Part shown: in pieces, positions 15,081 to 22,656 of the stretch
How positions within the stretch are numbered: the stretch's first letter is position 1
Layout: each line of letters starts with the position of its first letter
From: CAG-791 sp045117315
GTDB taxonomy: Bacteria > Bacillota > Clostridia > Lachnospirales > Lachnospiraceae
Direction of reading: 5' to 3'
Assembly: GCA_045117315.1 (NCBI GenBank)
Contig: JBGUNJ010000219.1
Coordinates: forward strand, 1 to 58,726
DNA: 58,726 nt
Translations under genes and position numbers: made by a program
The notes under the pieces: generated by a model
What the model was told of the DNA's origin: nothing
What the model saw: only the letters and a program-made list of their open reading frames with translations
The model's database searches: none

Positions 15081-17687
15081 ATTACGAAAACAGTTTTTAT
15101 CGCGGAAAAGCCCAGTGTTGCGCGCGCCTTCGCGTCCGCTCTTGGCAAGAACTTCCGCAGTGCGGACGGATATATGGAAGCGGAGGATACCATAGTCACC
15201 TGGTGCGTCGGTCACCTGGTGTCCATGTCCTATCCCGATGCCTATGACGCCTCCCTGAAGAGGTGGTCCATGGCCACGATTCCCTTTATTCCGGAAAAGT
15301 ACAAATACCAGGTCATCGACGGAGTAAAAAAACAGTTCGGGATCGTCAAACGCATCCTGACCGATCCACAGGTTGGGACCATCTACATCTGCACGGACTC
15401 CGGGCGGGAGGGAGAGTATATCTACCGCCTGGTCGCTTCCCAGGCCGGCGTGAAAGGCAAAAAAGAACTCCGGGTCTGGATCGATTCCCAGACACAGGAG
15501 GAAATTCTTCGCGGAATCCGGGAGGCCAAACCCTCCTCCGCCTATGACAATCTGGGGGCCGCCGCCTATCTGCGCGCGCAGGAAGACTACCTTATGGGCA
15601 TCAATTTTTCCCGCGCCCTCACCCTCCGCTACAGCGACGCAATGAGCCGGGCACTGGGGACGGACCACACCGTCATCGCCGTCGGACGGGTCATGACCTG
15701 CGTCCTTGGCATGGTCGTCCGCAGAGAGCGGGAGATCCGCTCCTTCGTGAAAACTCCCTTTTTCAGGGTTCAGGCAGTGATCTCCCAGGAGGGGTCGGAA
15801 GGTTCCTTCACTGCCCAGTGGCAGGTCGACGAAAAGAGTATTTGCTACGGGACACCCGGACTTTACAAAGATACGGGTTTCCTGAAAAGAGAGGACGCGG
15901 AGCGTCTGATCCTCTATCTGGCGGGAAAAGAACTGCCCCGGCCTCTGCCGGAAAACACTTCCGCACCGGGTTCCGGTCAGCAGGCGCAGCCCGGGCTTGC
16001 CGGGATTCCCTCTGCTGAGAGTCATAATAAGGGTATTGACGGACAGGTTCCCTCTGCTGAGAGTCAGAATAAGGGTATTGACGTACAGGTTTCCTCTGCT
16101 GCCCAGGGGACCGATCAGGTTTCTGCTGCCCCTGCGGCTGCCGCAGGCCGGTCAGCGGTACCCGCGAAGCTGTTCAAAGAAGCAGCCGACAGCAGGGTCC
16201 CGGCTGTGATTGAAAAGATCCAGCGCAAAAAGGAAAAGAAGAATCCGCCGCTCCTCTACAACCTGGCAGAGCTGCAGAATGACTGCTCGAGATTTTTCAA
16301 GATCAGTCCGGACCAGACGCTGGCCGTTGCTCAGGAACTGTATGAGAAAAAACTGACGACCTATCCCCGCACGGACGCCCGCGTGCTGACCACCGCGGTG
16401 GCAAAGGAGATCGGCAGGAATCTGCGAGGACTCTCCACCATGCCAGTCTACCGTGAGCTTCTGGTTCCGGTACTCGAGAGCGGAAGCTGGAAAAAAATCG
16501 GCAGATCCCGCTACACAAATGACAAGGCTGTTACAGACCACTATGCCATTATTCCGACCGGGGAGGGGCTCAAAGCCCTGCCTTCACTCTCAAAGCGCTC
16601 CCAGAACGTCTACGAGCTGATCGTCAGACGTTTTATATCCATTTTTTACCCGCCTGCGGTCTACGACAGGATCTCCGTATCCATCCGTGTGAAGACCGAG
16701 CTCTTCAATGCTTCTCTTCGCACCTGCGTCGAGAAGGGATACCTGGAGGTTCTGGACTATTCCTTTTTCCGCAAAAAAGACGGACAGGCAGGAAGCGCTT
16801 CTTCAGAAACGGCCCCGGCCGGAGACGGATCAGAGAACCACTCCGGATCCTCTGCAGCGGGAGGCGGCACACAGGCTGCCGCAGCGCCAGGTCCGGCCTC
16901 AAAGACCGGCAGAAGCGGATCCGGGGACGGAACAGATACAGGCGGAGACAGTGAAGATGTCGATATTCCGGCCTTTCTGAAGACCGCCCGCAAGGGTGCC
17001 AGAGTGACGGCTGGTCCTTTTTCCATCAGGGAGGGAGAGACAACACCGCCCAAGAGATATACATCCGGCAGCATGATCCTGGCTATGGAAAATGCCGGTC
17101 AGCTGATTGAAGAGGAAGAACTCCGGGAACAGATCCGCGGCAGCGGGATCGGCACCAGCGCCACGAGGGCTGAGATCCTGAAAAAACTTTTTAACAACGA
17201 CTATCTGCGGCTCAACAGCAAAACGCAGGTCATCACGCCCTCTCAGACAGGCGAGATGATCTTTGACACATGCAGCTGTGCCCTGAAGCCTCTGCTGGAC
17301 CCCCGTCTGACCGCCAGCTGGGAACTGGGTCTGACCCAGGTCGCGGACGGAAAGGTCACAAGCGGGGAGTATACACAGAAGCTGAACAGTTTCATAACCC
17401 GCAGGACCAACTATATCAAGGACACGGATTTCCACACGATCCTGGTGCAGCAGTACGCGCATGACGCCTCCCTGTATCCGGACAAGCCCTCCGCCTCAGG
17501 CGGAAAGCGCTCCGGAAAAGGTTCGTCACGGAAATCGTCCGGGAAATCATCAGGGAAATCGTCGGAAAAAAGTTCCTCAAAGAGCAGCGGAAACCGGACC
17601 CGGTCCGCCTCCTCCGGAACTGCTTCCGCGTCAAAAGGCAGAAGGACCCGCTCGTCCGGTAAAAATGAAGGGACAGAGACCACTTAA
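15081..17687 (+). CDS. topB: DNA topoisomerase III, apparently initiated at ATT
   Basis: 869 codons with the stop (868 residues). The frame opens after a TGA at 15066. The only initiation-like codon before the conserved N-terminus is ATT at 15081, five bases after GGAGG (15071-15075). This gives (M)TKTVFIAEKPSVARAFA, the exact family start, with the Toprim glutamate at residue 9. The first ATG (15174) would delete it. Other motifs are CTDSGREGEYIYR and the catalytic tyrosine in TTYPRTDAR (Y428). Type IA topoisomerases decatenate DNA by single-strand passage. The protein is expanded by low-complexity insertions: residues ~290-365 with a 14-residue duplication, and a Ser/Gly/Thr-rich segment at ~575-630. 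The tail is Lys/Ser/Arg-rich (about 805-868), probably DNA-binding, and replaces the usual zinc fingers. Confidence 0.9.
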   Translation: MTKTVFIAEKPSVARAFASALGKNFRSADGYMEAEDTIVTWCVGHLVSMSYPDAYDASLKRWSMATIPFIPEKYKYQVIDGVKKQFGIVKRILTDPQVGTIYICTDSGREGEYIYRLVASQAGVKGKKELRVWIDSQTQEEILRGIREAKPSSAYDNLGAAAYLRAQEDYLMGINFSRALTLRYSDAMSRALGTDHTVIAVGRVMTCVLGMVVRREREIRSFVKTPFFRVQAVISQEGSEGSFTAQWQVDEKSICYGTPGLYKDTGFLKREDAERLILYLAGKELPRPLPENTSAPGSGQQAQPGLAGIPSAESHNKGIDGQVPSAESQNKGIDVQVSSAAQGTDQVSAAPAAAAGRSAVPAKLFKEAADSRVPAVIEKIQRKKEKKNPPLLYNLAELQNDCSRFFKISPDQTLAVAQELYEKKLTTYPRTDARVLTTAVAKEIGRNLRGLSTMPVYRELLVPVLESGSWKKIGRSRYTNDKAVTDHYAIIPTGEGLKALPSLSKRSQNVYELIVRRFISIFYPPAVYDRISVSIRVKTELFNASLRTCVEKGYLEVLDYSFFRKKDGQAGSASSETAPAGDGSENHSGSSAAGGGTQAAAAPGPASKTGRSGSGDGTDTGGDSEDVDIPAFLKTARKGARVTAGPFSIREGETTPPKRYTSGSMILAMENAGQLIEEEELREQIRGSGIGTSATRAEILKKLFNNDYLRLNSKTQVITPSQTGEMIFDTCSCALKPLLDPRLTASWELGLTQVADGKVTSGEYTQKLNSFITRRTNYIKDTDFHTILVQQYAHDASLYPDKPSASGGKRSGKGSSRKSSGKSSGKSSEKSSSKSSGNRTRSASSGTASASKGRRTRSSGKNEGTETT
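16008..16103 (+). repeat. 42-bp in-frame tandem repeat in topB
   Basis: Units start at 16008 (CCCTCTGCTGAGAGTCA), 16050 and, partially, 16092, each 42 bases apart. They encode about 14 residues of disordered linker per unit. Confidence 0.85.
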
Positions 17688-17690
17688 ATC

Positions 17691-17812
17691 ATCAGCGGTC
17701 AAGACGCGGACTATGATTCCTCCTGCGTCGGAAAAGGGATTCTATCAACCATCTGCAGTCAGGGCGCGGACTATGATTCCTCTTGCGTCGGAATACGGAT
17801 TCACCGCTGCCC
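17691..17812 (+). repeat. 60-bp direct repeat after the topB stop
   Basis: GCGGACTATGATTCCTC occurs at 17706 and 17766, 60 bases apart. Similarity extends over most of both units (AGCGGTCAAGAC / TGCAGTCAGGGC before, TGCGTCGGAA after). It fills most of the gap between topB and the next gene. Confidence 0.8.
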
Positions 17813-17864
17813 GGCTGTCCGGTCTGTGGACAGCTCCGCACGTTTCAATGGAGTATTTTTGTTT

Positions 17865-19562
17865 ATGGAAGATTTGCAGACGACTCTGGTCTTCATAGGA
17901 GTGCTGGGCTTTTTCATTCTGGTCACCCTCATACTGGGAGTCCGGGAGCGAAGGCGCACCCGCAGCAGGCTGCTTAATCAACTTCGGGAAAATTTCGGAA
18001 AACCTGCCGCCAAGAAGACAAGTCCCGAGCGGTATGCTCAGATTCCTCAATATTCCCGGCACCGGACCGGCGGCTTCAGGATCGACGACATCACATGGAA
18101 CGACCTGGACATGGATCATTTGTTCCATGCCATGGACAGCACCTGCAGCGCGGCAGGAGAGGAGTATCTCTATCATCTGCTCAGGACGCCGGCCATGAGT
18201 GCGGCTGATCTGCCTTATACCCGGGAACAGTACGGGTATTTTGCCGGCGGCGCCCACGAAGAGGAGAGGGTCCGCCTGCAGGAGATTCTGATGAATCTCG
18301 GCCATGCCGGCAAGTATTCTCTCTACGATTATATTGATTTCACGACAGCACTGGGAGAGCGCAGCAATTTCCCTCACTACGCAGCTGCTGCGGCCCCCTT
18401 CCTGGCTTTTGCCCTCATGTTTCTGCACACGGGCATCGGGATCCTGGCTCTCATCTTTGTCTGTTCCCTGAACCTGATCACTTATTTCAGGGAAAAAGCA
18501 AAGATCGCCCCTCATTTTCAGGTTTTCAATTACATCCTGCGCCTGTTGGACTGTGCGCTGGAACTGGAAAAAGCCGGGTGCCCCGCCTTTAAAGAGGACA
18601 CAGACAAAATCCCTGAGCTCCTGAATGCCTTCGCCTCATTCAGACGGGGTTCCTCCCTTCTTCTGGGAAGCTCCGGCGGAGGCGCGGATCCCCTGGGGCT
18701 GGTCCTGGAATATATCAGAATCATCTTTCATCTGGACCTGATCAAGTTCAACAACATGCTAAAGCAGATGAGGGGCAGACAGCCCCAGATCGATGCCCTG
18801 CTCACCATCACAGGCCGGATCGATGCCTGCATCAGCATTGTCTCCTGGAGGGAGACCCTGCCTTTTTACTCTGTGCCTGAGCTCAGGGACAAAGGCGCCT
18901 TTCCCTTCAGTGTACAGGATCTCTACCATCCGCTTCTGTCAGAGCCTGTGAGCAACAGCCTGACTGCGGGGCGGCCGGTCCTGCTGACCGGTTCCAATGC
19001 CTCCGGCAAATCCACCTTCCTGAAGGCGGCGGCCCTCTGTGCCCTCCTGTCTCAGACGGTCGGAACCTCACCTGCCAAAAGCTACAGCGGGGCATGTTAC
19101 AGAATCTATACCTCCATGGCCCTGAGGGACAGCTTGCAGGACGGAGAGAGCTATTTCATCGTAGAGATCAAATCCCTGCGCCGCATTCTTCAGGCCGCTC
19201 AGGATACTGAGACCCCTCCTGTCCTGTGCTGTATCGATGAAGTGCTGCGCGGGACCAACACAGTGGAGCGCATTTCCGCCTCCACAGAGATCCTCCGCTG
19301 CTTCAGCGGCACAGATACTGCCTGTTTCGCGGCGACGCACGATGTGGAGCTCACAGGGCTTCTCAAAGATGTTTTTGACAATCATCACTTCAGCGAGGAG
19401 ATCTCGGACGGCGATGTCCGCTTCTCCTACCGCCTGCAGCCCGGTCCCTCCAACACCTGCAATGCGATCGCCCTTTTAGGGGCCCTGGGATATGACAAAG
19501 AGCTTGTCGGCCGTGCAAAGACCCGCGCGGACAGATTCCTGGAAGAGGGCAGCTGGCAGTAA
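17865..19562 (+). CDS. Membrane-anchored MutS-family ATPase (not the mismatch sensor MutS)
   Basis: 565 residues from ATG 17865, preceded by a modest GGAG 12 bases upstream; an in-frame ATG at 17826 has no ribosome site. A hydrophobic helix at ~7-25 (LVFIGVLGFFILVTLILGV) and two more in the middle (~185-230) put it in the membrane. The C-terminal MutS ATPase is intact: Walker A TGSNASGKSTF, a YFIVEIKSLRRI helix, Walker B CCIDEVLRGTNT, and the FAATHD switch. It lacks the mismatch-recognition domain and the F-x-E motif. These MutS-like proteins are common in Firmicutes with unknown roles. It lies between topB and the RNase H-dUTPase gene. Its stop codon is inside the first unit of a 22-bp tandem array. 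Confidence 0.85.
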   Translation: MEDLQTTLVFIGVLGFFILVTLILGVRERRRTRSRLLNQLRENFGKPAAKKTSPERYAQIPQYSRHRTGGFRIDDITWNDLDMDHLFHAMDSTCSAAGEEYLYHLLRTPAMSAADLPYTREQYGYFAGGAHEEERVRLQEILMNLGHAGKYSLYDYIDFTTALGERSNFPHYAAAAAPFLAFALMFLHTGIGILALIFVCSLNLITYFREKAKIAPHFQVFNYILRLLDCALELEKAGCPAFKEDTDKIPELLNAFASFRRGSSLLLGSSGGGADPLGLVLEYIRIIFHLDLIKFNNMLKQMRGRQPQIDALLTITGRIDACISIVSWRETLPFYSVPELRDKGAFPFSVQDLYHPLLSEPVSNSLTAGRPVLLTGSNASGKSTFLKAAALCALLSQTVGTSPAKSYSGACYRIYTSMALRDSLQDGESYFIVEIKSLRRILQAAQDTETPPVLCCIDEVLRGTNTVERISASTEILRCFSGTDTACFAATHDVELTGLLKDVFDNHHFSEEISDGDVRFSYRLQPGPSNTCNAIALLGALGYDKELVGRAKTRADRFLEEGSWQ

Positions 19563-19608
19563 TAAAGAGGGCAGCCGGCAGTGATGAAGAGGGCAGCCGG
19601 CAGTGATC
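19543..19608 (+). repeat. 22-bp tandem array spanning the stop codon of the MutS-like gene
   Basis: AAGAGGGCAGCTGGCAGT-AA starts at 19543 and contains the stop (19560-19562). Near-identical units begin at 19565 and 19587, exactly 22 bases apart. The period is not a multiple of three, so the extra units are downstream non-coding copies of the gene end. Confidence 0.9.
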
Positions 19609-19711
19609 CTGTTGATCCTGCAAAAGAAGGTCACGCCGGGACAAGTCCCTCAATAAAAAACTGACTCAAAACTGACTCCCGGGTTATCAAAAAAAGGAAA
19701 TATAAAAGAGC

Positions 19712-20866
19712 ATGAAAGTCATGATCTATACGGATGGAGCCGCGCGCGGCAACCCGGACGGTCCGGGCGGCTACGGCGCCATCGTACAAGTAAAGGATAA
19801 AGACGGGCGCCTTCTGGAAAAAGAACTCTCCGGAGGGTATCCCAAAACGACCAACAACCGCATGGAGCTGATGGGTGTGATCTCGGCTGTGGAGGAGCTC
19901 GCCTCCTTCGGAGAATCCTGCGAGGGTTTCATCTTTTCAGATTCCCGCTATGTTGTGGACGCTTTCGAAAAGCACTGGATCGCAAACTGGAAGAAAAACG
20001 GGTGGAAGACCGCCTCGGGAAATCCGGTCAAAAACCAGGACCTGTGGAACCGTCTCCTCAGTGCTTTGGAGCCGCACTCGTTCAGGTTCCGCTGGGTCAA
20101 GGGCCACGCCGACCACCCGGAGAATGAGCGCTGCGATCAGCTGGCGACCACAGCAGCCGACAAAGTCGGGTGGGGAATATCGGATTCCGCCCGGGAGCAG
20201 ACTTTTTCCACTGAGTGGAGGGAAATCGGAAACGGTTCTGAAAATGCTGTCCCGGCATCTGCCGCAAAAGCAGCACCTGCCGCTGCCGCAAGGTCTGCGG
20301 CGTCCGCAGGACAGACCGGTCTCTCTGCGGAGAAAGCTGCTGCATCCTCCGTCCCTGGAAATAATCATGCCCGCTTCAATGCCGTCCAGGCGCCTTCGGG
20401 CACGGTGCTGCCTTCTCCGGCTCCTGAGCCTGCGCAGAGAATCCTGGTCCGCTACCTGAGCGATCAGATTGAAAAACTTCAGCCGCCCACAAACAGCGCC
20501 AACTGGGTCGATCTGCGGTCGGCAGAGGACATTGTCCTTAAAAAAGGCGAATTCAGGCTGATCAGCCTGGGCGTTGCCATAAAGCTTCCCGAGGGTTACG
20601 AAGCCCATATCGTACCCAGAAGCAGCACCTACAAAAACTTCGGCATTATCCAGGCAAACCACCACGGTATCGTTGACAACGCCTACAGCGGAGACAATGA
20701 TCTGTGGAGAATGCCTGTCATCGCCCTGCGCGACACACAGATCCATGTCAACGACAGGATCTGCCAGTTCAGGATCGAGCGCCGCCAGCCGGATCTCATC
20801 TTCGAAGAGGTCGACCATCTTGATCAGACCGACCGCGGCGGTTTCGGCAGCACAGGGATACAATAA
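19712..20866 (+). CDS. Fused ribonuclease H1 - dUTPase
   Basis: 384 residues with two complete enzymes. Residues 1-155 are RNase HI: TDGAARGNP (D8), NNRMELMGV (E52), FSDSRYVVDAF (D77) and the GHADHPENERCD loop (D142) give the DEDD metal site that cuts RNA in RNA-DNA hybrids. Residues ~172-240 are an Ala/Ser/Pro-rich linker. Residues ~243-384 are a trimeric-type dUTPase with all five motifs: DLRSAED; VPRSSTYKNFG; HHGIVDNAYSGDND with catalytic D322; NDRICQFRIE; and RGGFGSTG. The second half hydrolyses dUTP to dUMP and keeps uracil out of DNA. No stop or frameshift separates the halves. I do not recall this fusion as standard. The start ATG has only a weak AAAGAG/AAGGA site. Neighbours are the MutS-like gene and gltX. 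Confidence 0.92.
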   Translation: MKVMIYTDGAARGNPDGPGGYGAIVQVKDKDGRLLEKELSGGYPKTTNNRMELMGVISAVEELASFGESCEGFIFSDSRYVVDAFEKHWIANWKKNGWKTASGNPVKNQDLWNRLLSALEPHSFRFRWVKGHADHPENERCDQLATTAADKVGWGISDSAREQTFSTEWREIGNGSENAVPASAAKAAPAAAARSAASAGQTGLSAEKAAASSVPGNNHARFNAVQAPSGTVLPSPAPEPAQRILVRYLSDQIEKLQPPTNSANWVDLRSAEDIVLKKGEFRLISLGVAIKLPEGYEAHIVPRSSTYKNFGIIQANHHGIVDNAYSGDNDLWRMPVIALRDTQIHVNDRICQFRIERRQPDLIFEEVDHLDQTDRGGFGSTGIQ

Positions 20867-20911
20867 TGATTTCAGACAACTGTCAATAAAAGAACACGAA
20901 TGGAGCACACT

Positions 20912-22357
20912 ATGAAAATCAGAACCAGATATGCCCCCAGCCCCACCGGGCGCATGCACGTCGGAAACCTGCGCACAGCGCTTTACGCTTATCTCATCGC
21001 CAAGCATGAGGGCGGTGACTTCATCCTCCGCATCGAGGATACGGACCAGGTCCGCCAGGTCGAGGGCGCCGTGGACATCATCAACCGCACACTCGAAGAA
21101 ACCAGGCTGATCCCCGACGAAAGTCCCGACAAGGACGGCGGTGTCGGCCCCTATGTACAGAGCGAGCGCGTTGCGGCCGGTATTTATAAAAAATACGCCC
21201 AGGAGCTGATCGAAAAGGGCGAGGCATATTACTGCTTCTGCACACCGGAGCGCCTGTCCACCCTGACACAGACCATCGAGGGCAAGGAGATCAACATCTA
21301 CGACAAGCACTGCCTGCACCTGTCCAAAGAAGAGATTGACAAGAATCTCGCCGAAGGAAAGCCCTATGTCATCCGTCAGAACAATCCTCAGGAAGGCACA
21401 ACGACCTTCACTGATGAGCTCTACGGCGATGTCACCGTCGAGAACAAAGAGCTGGATGATATGATCCTCATCAAGTCCGACGGCTATCCCACCTACAACT
21501 TTGCCAACGTCGTGGACGACCACCTGATGGGCATCACCCACGTCATAAGAGGCAATGAGTATATTTCCTCCACTCCCAAGTACAACCGCCTCTACGAGGC
21601 TTTCGGATGGGATATTCCCAAATATATCCACTGCCCGCTGATCACGGATGAGGACCATCATAAGCTGTCCAAGCGCAGCGGACACTCCTCCTACGAAGAC
21701 CTGATCGAACAGGGCTTCCTCTCCGAGGCAGTGGTCAACTTCATCGCCCTTCTGGGCTGGTCTCCCGACAGCGACCGCGAGATCTTCTCCCTGGAGGAGC
21801 TGGTGGAACAGTTCGACTATCACCGCATGGGACGCTCTCCCTCTGTCTTTGACTACACCAAGCTCCGCTGGATGAACGGAGAGTATCTCAAGGCAATGGA
21901 TCCCGACGCCTTCTTTACGCTGGCGGAGCCCTGGCTCAAAAAGGCCATCACTAAGGATCTCGATCTGCGCAAGATCGCCGAGATGGTACGCACACGCATC
22001 GAGATCTGGCCAGACATTCCGGACATGGTTTCCTTCTTCGAGGAGCTTCCGGAATATGACAACGAGCTCTACCGCCACAAGAAGATGAAGACCAATCCCG
22101 AGACAGCCCTGACTGTCCTCAAGGAAGTCCTTCCCGTTCTCGAGGCCTGCGAGTCCTGGAACAACGATGATCTCTTCGCTGCCCTCAAGGCATTTATCCA
22201 GGAAAAAGGCTATAAGAACGGCTATGTGCTCTGGCCGGTCCGCATCGCCGTCTCCGGCAGGAGCGTGACACCCGCAGGCGCCACCGAGATTCTGGAGATT
22301 CTCGGCAAAGAGGAGTCCCTTGCCAGGATCAGAAAGTCCATCGACCAGCTGAGCTGA
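20912..22357 (+). CDS. gltX: Glutamate--tRNA ligase
   Basis: 481 residues; ATG 20912 chosen because GGAG (20902-20906 region) is at good spacing; an in-frame ATG at 20900 has none. It charges tRNA-Glu (and often tRNA-Gln in Gram-positives) in the cytoplasm. The class I signatures are RYAPSPTGRMHVGNLRTALY (HIGH-like HVGN), a FILRIEDTDQVR block, and KLSKRSGH (KMSKS-like). The anticodon-binding helical domain fills the last ~170 residues. Length and order are normal. The gene's last 26 bases and stop are the first unit of a tandem array reaching 22458. Codon bias is strong, as in well-expressed genes. Confidence 0.96.
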   Translation: MKIRTRYAPSPTGRMHVGNLRTALYAYLIAKHEGGDFILRIEDTDQVRQVEGAVDIINRTLEETRLIPDESPDKDGGVGPYVQSERVAAGIYKKYAQELIEKGEAYYCFCTPERLSTLTQTIEGKEINIYDKHCLHLSKEEIDKNLAEGKPYVIRQNNPQEGTTTFTDELYGDVTVENKELDDMILIKSDGYPTYNFANVVDDHLMGITHVIRGNEYISSTPKYNRLYEAFGWDIPKYIHCPLITDEDHHKLSKRSGHSSYEDLIEQGFLSEAVVNFIALLGWSPDSDREIFSLEELVEQFDYHRMGRSPSVFDYTKLRWMNGEYLKAMDPDAFFTLAEPWLKKAITKDLDLRKIAEMVRTRIEIWPDIPDMVSFFEELPEYDNELYRHKKMKTNPETALTVLKEVLPVLEACESWNNDDLFAALKAFIQEKGYKNGYVLWPVRIAVSGRSVTPAGATEILEILGKEESLARIRKSIDQLS

Positions 22358-22458
22358 CAGCAGGGCGCAGAAAGTCCACCGACCAGCTGGGCTGACAACA
22401 TGGATCATAAAGTCCACCACAACATGGATCATAAAGTCCATCGACCAGCTGGGCTGAC
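22331..22458 (+). repeat. 38-bp tandem array spanning the gltX stop codon
   Basis: AGAAAGTCCATCGACCAGCT at 22331 is coding. Copies start at 22369 and 22407 (38 bases each), then at 22431 (24 bases, a shortened unit). The CAGCTGGGCTGAC ending, including the TGA, is kept in copies 2 and 4. Confidence 0.88.
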
Positions 22459-22656
22459 CGGAAAACCTGGTTTTCCTCCGGCCTGGCACTTCCTGTGCAC
22501 AAACATAAGCCTGACCTTTACCGTCACTGCCGCCTTCACGGCGGCTTTGCCGAAAAAGTCCGACACTTTTCCCGCCCCTGTAATACCGGGGGCGGGATTG
22601 TTTATTCTTCATCGCGCAATACCCCGGCTTCCGACCTTGCAGTCTTGGTACGATCT
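22459..22656. other. Intergenic stretch with a partial palindromic repeat
   Basis: Between the gltX array and the helicase start there is TATTCTTCATCGCGCAATACC (about 22600-22621, 21 bases), identical to the outer part of the repeats at 52784 (same orientation) and at 55065 and 57249 (opposite orientation). Its palindromic core is diverged. A helicase frame can be read through this region from 22495, but the composition looks non-coding. Confidence 0.5.

Noticed and set aside
15174..17687. topB starting at the first ATG (15174)
   Set aside because: It would lack the family N-terminus and the Toprim glutamate, and no ribosome site precedes it; ATT 15081 has both.
19937..22612. An 891-residue open frame on the minus strand opposite the RNase H-dUTPase and gltX genes
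   Set aside because: It is a shadow of the strongly biased + strand codon use; the + frames have full motif sets and ribosome sites, the minus frame has none.
22495..22656. N-terminal extension of the helicase from the ATG at 22495
   Set aside because: The residues are His/Arg-rich translation of repeat DNA, including part of a palindromic repeat; no family similarity.
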